Position numbers and translations under genes: made by a program. A DNA stretch of 64,000 nucleotides, taken from NCBI RefSeq assembly GCF_023276435.1, contig NZ_JALLPO010000038.1:1-64000 (forward strand). The letters are read 5' to 3'. The notes under the pieces were generated by a model. It searched no databases, had not been told where the DNA came from, and saw nothing but the letters and a program-made list of their open reading frames with translations. Source of the stretch: Sphaerisporangium perillae (GTDB lineage Bacteria; Actinomycetota; Actinomycetes; Streptosporangiales; Streptosporangiaceae). Each line of letters starts with the position of its first letter. Within the stretch, counting starts at the first letter, position 1. Shown one piece after another: positions 25,979-33,866 of the stretch.

Positions 25979-26077
25979 CTAATCCCAGGTGGTGCCGGGC
26001 GTGGCGGTGGTGGAGTCCCAGGCGGTGCCCGCGAAAGCGGTTCTGAGTTCGACCTGGGACGCATTCGAGAGGTTCAT
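25979..26077 (-). CDS. 32-aa peptide with repeated GT-x-WD motif
   Basis: Short gene with a good ribosome site (AAAAGGACTGGAA before ATG 26077). The peptide starts MNLSNASQVELRTAFAG and ends in two similar blocks, GTAWDSTTATP and GTTWD, with Trp-Asp at the C-terminus. The first about 15 residues could be a leader and the Thr/Ser/Trp/Asp-rich rest a core, as in a ribosomal peptide natural product. The spacing, TAG stop merging into the next ribosome site, and operon position support expression. There is no dedicated modifying enzyme next to it except the unknown 95-aa protein; the nearest RiPP-like enzyme is the YcaO-like protein 9 kb away. It could also be a regulatory leader peptide. Confidence 0.5.
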   Translation of the reverse strand: MNLSNASQVELRTAFAGTAWDSTTATPGTTWD

Positions 26078-26235
26078 TTCCAGTCCTTTTCCGTTTGGTT
26101 CTGCATTTGTTCTCGCACAACCAACTCTGCGGGATTGGAAGTCCCCGGAACAGACGATTCCGCTGCAGCAAGCTGCACTCCGGTTGCAGCTTCCTGCCAT
26201 CCCCGCCCGGCCGGGCCACGATCCACCCGCTGCGA

Positions 26236-26420
26236 GCACGAGGGGCGGGTGCACGCCTGGTTCGCCGACGGCACGAGCGCTACCGGCGACCTGCTCGTGG
26301 GCGCCGACGGCATCGGCTCAAGGGCGCGCGCGGGTAGCTCCTGCCGCACGCGGAGATCAGGGACCTCGGCACCAGGTGCGTCTACCTACGGCAGGACGCC
26401 ACCGCTCACCGGGAGGCCGC
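26236..26420 (+). pseudogene. Fragment of a FAD-dependent aromatic monooxygenase
   Basis: One frame encodes VHAWFADGTSATGD and LLVGADGIGSRAR, the conserved DG motif region of class A flavin monooxygenases. After a frameshift near 26335, another frame continues LLPHAEIRDLGTRCVYLRQ. Both ends of the gene are missing. Confidence 0.6.
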
Positions 26421-26432
26421 TAGCGAGGCGGG

Positions 26433-26612
26433 TCAGCCGGAGCCGGCGTCGAAGTGGAGTTCCGAGGTGACCCGGTAGCGGTCGCCTCGGTAGATGGAGC
26501 GGACGAACTCGACGATCCGGCCGTCCGCGTCGCGCGTGGTGCGTTCCACGCCGAGGGCCGGGAAGTGCTGGGGGAACGTGCAGCAGCTCGGCCTCGGTCT
26601 CATCAGTGACGG
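26433..26612 (-). pseudogene. Fragment of a GntR-family (UTRA) regulator
   Basis: C-terminal piece of a GntR/HutC-type repressor: TDETEAELLHVPP in one frame, then after a shift FPALGVERTTRDADGR and IVEFVRSIYRGDRYR in the next, ending at a normal stop. The DNA-binding domain is gone. Such regulators (DasR/NagR type) commonly sit beside amino-sugar ABC genes, which matches the remnants that follow on the other strand. Confidence 0.65.
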
Positions 26613-26630
26613 TCGCCTCCAGTCGCCACC

Positions 26631-27290
26631 GGCTCTCCCGGCTCTGCGGGAGCCGCCGCCTCCCCGGTCGAGCTCACGATCTGGGTGATGCGGGACAGCT
26701 TCTCCGATGCGGTGCTCGACCGCTTCACCGCCGACTACCGGCGCACCAACCCCGGCGTCACCCTGGATATCCAGATCCAGGAGTGAAACGGCATCGGGCA
26801 GAAGGTGACGCCAGTAACGACGCACCCGACGGGCGACCAGGGCATCTACCTGGCAGGGCGGAACTGGTACACCCTGGCCGGGTTCATCTGGAACGAGGGA
26901 GGCGATCTCGCGGTCAAGGACGGCGACGCGTGGAAGGGCGTGCTGAACAACCCGCGGCCGCTGGCTGGCGTGGACTTCTACAAGCGGCTCCAGGCCCTCG
27001 GCAAGGGGTCTCAAGGACTCCGACGAGAGCAGGCCCCCGCAGGCTGGCGTGTTCGCCAAGGGCGACGTCGCCCAGTTCATCTCCACCCCGGGCGGCGCCG
27101 TCGCCATCGAGAAGGCCGATCCGGAACTGGCCGGCAAGCTCGGCTTCTTCCCGATCCCGGGCAAGACGGCGGACCGGCCGGGGGTGGTGTTCACTGGCGG
27201 CCCGGACCTGATCATCCCGGAGGCATCGCGGAACCAGGTGGTCAAGGCCCTGGCGGGTGAGAGGTTCCAGCGCGTGCGACATGGCCAAGG
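26631..27290 (+). pseudogene. Decayed sugar-binding protein gene (ABC transporter)
   Basis: Starts inside the gene with ASPVELTIWVMRDSFSD and DRFTADYRRTNPGVTLDI, typical of solute-binding proteins. TGA at 26784 replaces the usual Trp codon (QIQE-stop-NGIGQKV). After a deletion the frame resumes with FIWNEGGDLAVKDGD. A frameshift near 27010 is followed by VFAKGDVAQFISTPGG and LGFFPIPGKTADRPG, and the sequence runs into IS605-type DNA at about 27290. No signal peptide is left. At least one nonsense change, one frameshift and a large deletion make this nonfunctional. Confidence 0.75.
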
Positions 27291-27479
27291 AGTTGACCTC
27301 CTCCCCCTCGTGAACGAGGGGGATCCCGACCCTCGCGGGTCGGGTTTCCTGCTTCACCGCCGGTCGCCCGCCAGAGAGGACTCTCTCTTTGAGGTCTTAC
27401 ACCAGCTCCACAGGCGTTTCACCTCTCTGCCGGCCCGGCAGCGAGAATGTTCTTCGCGGCATTGACATCCCGATCATGC
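27291..27479 (-). mobile_element. IS605-type right end with the 3' end of tnpB
   Basis: The minus strand encodes the end of TnpB (CGCGAVHDRDVNAAKNILA, then PAER and a stop), including the second half of its zinc finger and the final RuvC aspartate motif. Downstream are paired hairpins and a GGAGGAGGTCAAC-type end, as at the right ends of IS605/IS1341 elements, whose transcript gives the omega/re-RNA guide scaffold. The rest of the element is broken; part of tnpB lies next to it in opposite orientation. Confidence 0.72.
27303..27344 (-). ncRNA. Putative omega-RNA (TnpB guide scaffold) hairpins
   Basis: Two perfect 8-bp hairpins, CCCCCTCG/CGAGGGGG (27303-27322, loop TGAA) and CCCGACCC/GGGTCGGG (27325-27344), at the right end of the tnpB remnant. 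Known TnpB guide RNAs end in such structures beside the transposon end. Expression here is doubtful because the gene is broken. Confidence 0.45.
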
Positions 27480-27705
27480 ACCGCGCCACAGCCACACTCG
27501 TGGAAGATTTGACCGTACGCAACATGGTGAAGAATCGTTCGCTGGCCCGCGCCATCTCCGACACCGCCTGGCGGGAGTTCCGCTCGATGCTGGCGTACAA
27601 GGCCGCCTGGTATGGGCGGGAGCTGGTCGTGGTCGACCGGTGGTTCCCCTCTTCCAAGCTGTGTTCGGTGTGCGGGGCGATCGCCGAGTCGCTGCCGCTT
27701 GATGT
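27480..27705 (+). pseudogene. Inverted internal fragment of tnpB
   Basis: The plus strand encodes a middle-to-late TnpB piece: TLVEDLTVRNMVKNRSLARA, ISDTAWREFRSMLAYKAAWY, VVVDRWFPSSKLCSVCGAI (first zinc-finger half) and ESLPLDVR. It stops just where the minus-strand fragment would continue (CGCGAVHDRD...). The two pieces therefore complement each other but lie in opposite directions, as expected after an internal inversion of one tnpB copy. The 5' half of the gene is missing. Confidence 0.7.
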
Positions 27706-27933
27706 CCGCAGTCGATCTGGGTGTTCAAATGCTTCGCGCAGGTCTGGGCGATCAGCAAGGGAGGCCCGGACGGGGCCACCACGACCCTGCCGGTCTACGC
27801 CTTCCAGGTCGCCCAGTCGCTGCACAAGTACGACCTCGGCTCGGCGATCTCCACGCTGACCGTGCTGATCCTGCTCGCCGTCCTGATCACCCACCTGCGG
27901 CGGATGCTCAGGCACGAAGGAGAGGCCCCGTGA
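27706..27933 (+). pseudogene. C-terminal remnant of a sugar ABC permease (MalF type)
   Basis: Encodes IWVFKCFAQVWAISKGGPDG and TLPVYAFQVAQSLHKYDLGS, then a last membrane helix (LTVLILLAVLITHL), as in the C-terminus of MalF-type permeases. The N-terminal two-thirds were lost at the junction with tnpB DNA at about 27706. Its normal stop still overlaps the GTG start of the second permease. Confidence 0.72.
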
Positions 27934-28832
27934 CCACCTCCCGCCCGTCCCGGCCGCGATCCGCGGCGTCCGGCCATCGAGGCCGGCACCCCCACCGGCC
28001 GTTCCGGCGGCTGGCGAGGCGGGTCCCGCTCAACCTGGCCGCGCTGGCGGTGCTGGCCGTCTCGGTCTTCCCCGTGTGCTGGATGGTCGTCACCGCCTTC
28101 ACCCCGACGGCCGACATCCAGTCGGAGACGCCGAGCTTCTGGCCCGCGCACCCCACGGTCGAGCACTTCGCCACGGCCGTGAACGCCGACGGCTTCGGAC
28201 TGTTCTGGCGCAACAGCCTGGCCGTCACCGTCTCCTCGGTGCTGCTCTCGCTCGTGGTGGCACTGCTGGCGGCGTTCGCCGTCGCCCGGATGCGCTGGCG
28301 CGGCAGAAGGGCCTTCATCCTGATGGTCTTCATCGCCCAGATGGCCCCGTGGGAGGCGCTGCTGATCTCGATGTTCGTCATCGCCCGCGACACCGGCATG
28401 CTCGACCGGCTGTCCATGCTGACCCTGCTGTACTTCATGTGCACGCTGCCGTTCACGATCGTGACCCTGCGCGGCTTCCTCGCGGCGATCCCGCCCGAGT
28501 TGGAGGAGGCCGCCATGACCGACGGCGCCGGCCGCGCGGTCGCCTTCCGGCGGGTCGTGCTGCCGCTGCTGGCCCCCGGCCTGATGTCCACCTCGCTGTT
28601 CGGCTTCATCACCGCGTGGAACGAGTTCTCCTTCGCCAACCCGCTGATCATCAAGAACCAGGACGACCGGACCCTGCCGGTGTGGCTGTCGTCCTTCAGC
28701 AACATCTTCGGCACCGACTGGGGCGCCACGATGGCCGCCGCCGGGCTGTTCATGCTCCCCGTGCTGCTGGTCTTCCTCGTCCTCCAGCGCAGGGTCACCT
28801 CCGGCATCATCGCCGGCGCCGTGAAGGGCTGA
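27930..28832 (+). CDS. Sugar ABC transporter permease (MalG type)
   Basis: A 300-aa inner-membrane permease with six predicted helices and the EAA loop IPPELEEAAMTDGAGRAVAF that contacts the ATPase. GTG 27930 overlaps the stop of the damaged upstream permease (GTGA), the original coupled arrangement. Because its binding protein and partner permease are pseudogenes, it probably has no working transporter unless it pairs with another system. It precedes the GH20 hexosaminidase, suggesting the operon once imported N-acetylglucosamine oligomers. Confidence 0.9.
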   Translation: MTTSRPSRPRSAASGHRGRHPHRPFRRLARRVPLNLAALAVLAVSVFPVCWMVVTAFTPTADIQSETPSFWPAHPTVEHFATAVNADGFGLFWRNSLAVTVSSVLLSLVVALLAAFAVARMRWRGRRAFILMVFIAQMAPWEALLISMFVIARDTGMLDRLSMLTLLYFMCTLPFTIVTLRGFLAAIPPELEEAAMTDGAGRAVAFRRVVLPLLAPGLMSTSLFGFITAWNEFSFANPLIIKNQDDRTLPVWLSSFSNIFGTDWGATMAAAGLFMLPVLLVFLVLQRRVTSGIIAGAVKG

Positions 28833-28937
28833 CCGGCCCTGGGACACGGGAGGCCGCGCTCGCCGCGCGGCCGTCCCGCCCTGCCGCACGCCCGCACGTC
28901 CCTTCAGCGCGCTTTGCCTGCGAAAGGAAGAGACAAC

Positions 28938-30236
28938 GTGATCATTCCGCGGCCACGGGAACTGGCCGTCCTCGGGGGCTCCGTCGCCTTCCATCCCGAT
29001 CTGGTACGGCTCGCGCCGCCGGACGCCTCGCTCGGAGAGGAGGGCTACCGCCTGCAGGTCGGACCGGCGGGCATCGTGCTCACCGCGGGAGGCCCGGCCG
29101 GCCGGTTCTACGGGCTGCGGACCCTGTCCCAGTTCGGCGCCGCCGTCCCGTACGGGACGATCGAGGACAGGCCGCGTTTCGGCTGGCGCGGCGTCATGCT
29201 CGACGTGGCCCGGCACTTCATGCCCAAGGCGTTCGTGCTGCGCCTCATCGACCTGCTCGCCGAGCACAAGCTGAACGTCCTGCACCTGCACCTGACCGAC
29301 GACCAGGGCTGGCGGCTGGAGATCGAGCGCTACCCACGGCTGACCGGCGTGGGCGCCCGGGGCGGCGCGTCCTCCGCGGCGGGGGACGAGCCGCGGTTCT
29401 ACACCCGCGAGGACGTCCGCGAGATCGTGGCCTACGCCGCCGAGCGGTTCGTCACCGTCGTCCCGGAGATCGAGATGCCCGGTCACGCCCAGGCCGCCAT
29501 CGCCGCCTACCCCGAGCTGGGCAATCACCCGTCCCGCCGGCTGGAGGTGTGGTCCGGCTGGGGGATCAGCGAGCACGTGCTCAACCTGGAGGACTCCACC
29601 ATCGCCTTCTGCCAGGACGTCCTGGACGAGGTCGTGGAGCTGTTCCCCGGCCCGTACGTCCACGTGGGCGGCGACGAGTGCCCGCCCGCCGAATGGGAGC
29701 GCAGCCCCCGCGCGCTGCGGCGGCTGGCGGAGCTCGGCCTGTCCGGCCCCTCGGAGGCGTGCCGGTGGTTCATCGGCCGGATGGCCGAGCACCTGTCGCG
29801 GCACGGCCGCCGGCCGATCTGCTGGGACGAACCGGACCGGGAGCCCACCCCCGGCACGACCGTCATGGTGTGGCGCGACGAGGACGTGCTGCCGGACAGG
29901 ACCGACATCATCCTCGCCCCGCACACCCGGACGTACCTGGACTACTACTCCTCCGACGCGCCCGGGCAGCCGCCCGCCCAGCCGGGGATCGTGACGCTGG
30001 CCGACGCCTACGGTTTCACCCCCGACCCGGGCGTGCGCGGGGTGCAGTGCCAGCTCTGGACCGAGTACATGCCGACGCCCGAGCAGGTCGAATACATGGC
30101 CTTCCCGCGGCTGTGCGCGTTCGCCGAGGTGGCGTGGGGGTCGCCCGGCGACTACCCCGACTTCCTGCGGCGGCTCGACCCGCACCTGGCCCGGCTGGCC
30201 GCGCGCGGGGTCCGCGTGGGCCCCCTCATCCCCTAG
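28938..30236 (+). CDS. Beta-N-acetylhexosaminidase, GH20
   Basis: A 432-aa glycoside hydrolase family 20 enzyme that removes terminal GlcNAc or GalNAc by substrate-assisted catalysis. It has the N-terminal GH20b-like domain (YRLQVGPAGIVLTA), the LHLHLTDDQGWRLEI strand, the catalytic Asp246-Glu247 pair in HVGGDE, and the late WTEYMPTPEQVEYMAFPR region. No signal peptide is seen, so it is likely intracellular and acts on imported oligosaccharides. GTG 28938 with GGAAGAG upstream is preferred over TTG 28914. It sits downstream of the sugar permease. Confidence 0.9.
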   Translation: MIIPRPRELAVLGGSVAFHPDLVRLAPPDASLGEEGYRLQVGPAGIVLTAGGPAGRFYGLRTLSQFGAAVPYGTIEDRPRFGWRGVMLDVARHFMPKAFVLRLIDLLAEHKLNVLHLHLTDDQGWRLEIERYPRLTGVGARGGASSAAGDEPRFYTREDVREIVAYAAERFVTVVPEIEMPGHAQAAIAAYPELGNHPSRRLEVWSGWGISEHVLNLEDSTIAFCQDVLDEVVELFPGPYVHVGGDECPPAEWERSPRALRRLAELGLSGPSEACRWFIGRMAEHLSRHGRRPICWDEPDREPTPGTTVMVWRDEDVLPDRTDIILAPHTRTYLDYYSSDAPGQPPAQPGIVTLADAYGFTPDPGVRGVQCQLWTEYMPTPEQVEYMAFPRLCAFAEVAWGSPGDYPDFLRRLDPHLARLAARGVRVGPLIP

Positions 30237-30270
30237 ACGCTCCTCACCACCCCCCCAGAAAGGAAGCGCA

Positions 30271-31698
30271 ATGTCCGGGAAGACCAGAGTGCCGAGGAAG
30301 CTGCTCCTCGGCGGGCTCGTGTCCGCCGTGCTCGCGGCGACGATCGGGCTCACCACCGCGGCGCCGGCCGGCGCCGCCCAGTCGCTGCGGCCGTAGTACA
30401 GGACGAGCGCCACCGGCGCCACAGCCGACCAGGTGGAACCGTGGTTCAACGTCGTCAACGACGGATCGTCGGCGGTCGCGCTGAGCGGGGTGAAGATCCG
30501 TTACTACTTCAAGGCCGACTCGGCGTCCCAGCAGTACCGCTTCGCCTGCTCCTGGGCCGTGATCTCCTGCTCGACCGTCACCGGCGCGTTCGGCGCCATC
30601 TCGCCCGGCACGGCCACCGCCGACCGCTACTTGGAGGTGGGCTTCACCGCGGGCAGCCTGGCGCCCGGCGCGCAGACCGGGGACCTTCAGCTGCGCTTCT
30701 ACCGGGCCGACTGGCAGAGCATTACCCAGAGCGACGACTACTCCTTCGGCCCCTCACGGACCTCCTACGGTGACTGGACCAAGGTGACCGTCCACCAGAA
30801 CGGGGCCCTGGTGTGGGGCACCGCCCCGGCCGGAGGGGGCGGTCCCTCTCCCACGCCGACGCCCACCGTCACGCCGCCTCCGGGAGGCAACGCCGGCGTG
30901 GTGTTCGACGACTTCAACTACAGCGACTCCGACGACCCGAACATCACCGCGCACAAGTGGACGGTCCGCACCAACGCCGGCGGCCCGGGCGTGCCCGGGG
31001 CGAGCTGGCCGAAGGGCAACGTCAGCTTCCCGGCGATCGGCTCCGGCAACCAGGCCCTGCAGCTCAAGGCTGTCAGCGACGGCACCGGCGCCGGGACGCG
31101 GCAGGCCGAGTTCCTGCACCAGCGCAAGTTCCTCGAGGGCACCTACGCCGCGCGGGTGAAGTTCGCCGACGCCCCGGTCAGCGGCCCCGACGGCGACAAC
31201 ATCGTGGAGACCTTCTTCACGATCACCCCGCTCGCCGCCGACCTCGACCCCGACTACAGCGAGCAGGACTTCGAGTACCTGCCGAACGGCGGCTGGGGCG
31301 AGACCGGCAACATCATGTACACCACCTCCTGGGAGACCTACCGCAACGACCCGTGGCTCGCGGTCAACGTCCACAACGAGGTCAGAGCGAGCTACGACGG
31401 CTGGCACGACCTGGTCCTGCAGGTGTCCGGCGGGAAGATCAGGTACTACATCGACGGCGCGCTGTTCGCCGAGCACGGTGACATCTACTACCCCGAGACG
31501 GTGCAGTCGGTGAACTTCAACCTGTGGTTCATCAGCGGCGGGCTCGTCGGCAGCTCGGCGCAGCGCTCCTACGTCCAGCAGGTCGACTGGTTCTACCACG
31601 CCAAGAACGAGGTCGTGGCGCCCGGCGAGGTCGTGAACAGGGTCAACGGCTACCGGTCCGCCTCGACCCGCTGGGTGGACACCGTCCCGGCACCCTGA
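30271..31698 (+). pseudogene. Secreted CBM3-GH16-like protein with an in-frame amber codon
   Basis: ATG 30271 with AAAGGAAG upstream opens a Sec signal peptide (KLLLGGLVSAVLAATIGL, cleavage after PAGAA). TAG at 30394-30396 (codon 42) follows, where the consensus would be a Gln before YRTSATGATADQVEPW; CAG to TAG is one transition. Beyond it the same frame is intact for 433 codons: a CBM3 cellulose-binding module, a PSPTPTPTVTPPPGG linker and a concanavalin-like domain with the GH16 motif Glu331-x-Asp333-x-Glu335 in SEQDFEYLPNGGWG. It is either a very recent pseudogene, a read-through case or a sequence error. Its substrate would be a beta-glucan or related polymer. Confidence 0.75.
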
Positions 31699-31886
31699 CG
31701 GACCGCGCGGTACGGCTCGCGCCCACCGGGGACGCGCGGGCCGTACCGCGAGGACCCGCCCACTCCGGGGACCTGGCGCCGTCTGCGGGCCCGTGCGAGC
31801 GCCATGCCCAGGGCACGTATCGTGGCGGGCCGGGTAGCTGGTAGAACGGGAGAAGATCCGGTCGCACCGGCTCTCGGAGGTGGACC

Positions 31887-33320
31887 TTGCGGCAGCTCAG
31901 CGCGCTCGACGCGCAGTTCCTCAACTTCGAGACCGACACCAACGTCGCCAACGTCGCGGGCCTGTCCATCCTGGAAGGCGAGATCAGCCGGGACGAGCTG
32001 GTGAGCCTGGTCCGGCAGCGCTCCGCGATGGTCGCGCCGCTGCGGCAGCGGATGCTGCCGGTGCCGTTCGGACTCGACCACCCGTACTGGGTGCAGGACG
32101 AGGCGTTCGACCTGGACTACCACGTGCGCGAGCTGGCACTCCCCGCGCCGGGAAGCGACCGGCAGCTCGCCGCCCAGGTGGCCAGGCTGCACGCGCGCCG
32201 GCTCGACAGGCGCCACCCGCTGTGGGAGATGTACCTCATCCACGGGCTGGCGGGCGACCGCACCGCCCTGTACACCAAACTGCACCACGCGGCCATCGAC
32301 GGCCTCGGCGGCGCGGACGTGCTGGCCGCGTTCATGGATCTCGAGCCCAACCCGAAGCCCCAGGCCCGCGAGCCCGACGTGGAGCCCGACTTCGCGCCCG
32401 AGACGGCCGAGATGCTGGTCAGGACGGCCGCGCGGCTGGCCGCCAACCCGGCGCACCTGGTCAGGTTCCTCGCCGCGGCGGTGCCCTACCTCGACCAGAT
32501 CCCGTTCGTCTCCGGCCTGCCCGGCGCGGGCACCGTCTCGCGGGCCGCCCGCGGGCTCGTCCGGCGCCTGGGGCTCGGGGACGGGCAGGAGGTGCCCGGC
32601 CTGCCGAAGCTCGCCGCGCCGCGCACGCCCTTCAACGGCCCGGTGTCCGCGCACCGGCGGTTCGCCTTCGTGGAGCTGCCGCTCGACGAGGTCAAACAGG
32701 TGAAGAACGCCTTCGGCGTCACCGTCAACGACGTGGTCATGACGCTGGGCGCCTCGGCGGTCCGGCGCTGGCTGATCGACCACGACGCGCTGCCCGAGGA
32801 GCCGCTCGTGGCCGGCGTGCCGTTCTCGCTGCGCGGCGTCGACGACACCGAGCACGGCAACCAGGTCACCCTGATGATCACCTCGCTGGACACGCAGATC
32901 CCCGGCCCGCGCGAGCGGCTATGGGCCGTGCACGAGGCCATGCAGCGGATCAAGGACCGGTTCAACCTGGCGCCGGCACGCTGGCTGCGCCACCTGAGCG
33001 AGGGCATGCCCGCCGCGCTGACCGGCCTCGCCGACCGGGCGGCCTTCGGCCTGGTCGCCCAGACCGCGCCGCCGATCAACCTGCTCATCTCCAACATCCC
33101 CGGCCCGCAGATCCCGCTGTACGTCTGCGGCCGCCGGCTGCTCGCGCAGTACCCCGTGTCCGTCATCACCGACGCGAGCGGCGGCCTCAACATCACCGCC
33201 TTCTCCTACAACGGCCAGATCTCCGTGGGCATCGTGGCCTGCCGTACGATGGTGCCCGACGTCTGGAACCTGGCCGGCTACCTGCAAGACGCTCTCGAGG
33301 AGCTGAAGTCGCTCATCTGA
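31887..33320 (+). CDS. WS/DGAT-type O-acyltransferase
   Basis: A 477-aa wax-ester synthase/diacylglycerol acyltransferase that would transfer fatty acyl groups from CoA to alcohols or diacylglycerol. The active-site HHAAIDG motif is intact (near residue 132), with the N-terminal LSALDAQFLNFET and the C-terminal NLLISNIPGPQIPLYVCG region of the family. TTG 31887 follows GGAGG by about 6 nt. It stands alone after a 188-nt gap. Actinomycetes often have several such genes for storage-lipid synthesis. Confidence 0.88.
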   Translation: MRQLSALDAQFLNFETDTNVANVAGLSILEGEISRDELVSLVRQRSAMVAPLRQRMLPVPFGLDHPYWVQDEAFDLDYHVRELALPAPGSDRQLAAQVARLHARRLDRRHPLWEMYLIHGLAGDRTALYTKLHHAAIDGLGGADVLAAFMDLEPNPKPQAREPDVEPDFAPETAEMLVRTAARLAANPAHLVRFLAAAVPYLDQIPFVSGLPGAGTVSRAARGLVRRLGLGDGQEVPGLPKLAAPRTPFNGPVSAHRRFAFVELPLDEVKQVKNAFGVTVNDVVMTLGASAVRRWLIDHDALPEEPLVAGVPFSLRGVDDTEHGNQVTLMITSLDTQIPGPRERLWAVHEAMQRIKDRFNLAPARWLRHLSEGMPAALTGLADRAAFGLVAQTAPPINLLISNIPGPQIPLYVCGRRLLAQYPVSVITDASGGLNITAFSYNGQISVGIVACRTMVPDVWNLAGYLQDALEELKSLI

Positions 33321-33358
33321 CCACCGGTGGAGCCGCCCGTCCGGGCGTGCCCGGGTGA

Positions 33359-33796
33359 TCAGGCGCACGCCGGTGCGGCCGGTGGTGCGCAGTCGTGGAT
33401 GCGGCGGCCGGAGATGTGCTCGGGGTACATGACGATGAACTGCTCCCTGCCGTCGGGCACCCATGGCATCAGCGGGAGGCGGGACAGCCGGTCGATCTCC
33501 GCGAGGTCCTGTACGGCGCGGGCGTGGCCGACCATCGTGACCGACCACCCCGAGCGCATCCCGGCGTCGAACTCGTCGCCCTCGAAGGCGACGACCGCGT
33601 TCGTCGCGGCCGAGGCGAGCCGGGAGCCGGCGGCGGTCCTGATCACGATCGACTCGCCGTCCAGGACGAAGTTGACCGGCTGGACCGCCGGCAGCGCCCG
33701 GTCGGTGAACACGATCCGGCCGACCGGGACCGAGGCGAGCAGCACGAGGCATTCCTCGCGCGACAGCACCTGCAGGCCGGCCGAATCCAGGGTCAT
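33359..33796 (-). CDS. Pyridoxamine 5'-phosphate oxidase-fold protein
   Basis: A 145-aa split-barrel flavin/F420-binding protein. The pattern LVLLASVPVGRIVFTD, AVQPVNFVLDGESIVIRTA and VAFEGDEFDAG is characteristic of the actinobacterial PPOx-like family. These bind FMN or F420 and often act as small reductases or sensors of unknown substrate. It converges on the acyltransferase with only 38 nt between stops, and is followed on the same strand by the glycosyltransferase gene. Confidence 0.83.
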   Translation of the reverse strand: MTLDSAGLQVLSREECLVLLASVPVGRIVFTDRALPAVQPVNFVLDGESIVIRTAAGSRLASAATNAVVAFEGDEFDAGMRSGWSVTMVGHARAVQDLAEIDRLSRLPLMPWVPDGREQFIVMYPEHISGRRIHDCAPPAAPACA

Positions 33797-33866
33797 GCGT
33801 CCAGGCTGCCCCGGCGCGGGCGGCGCCGATCAGGGCCGAAGGTCCCGTCCTTCCCGGCGATCAGCC

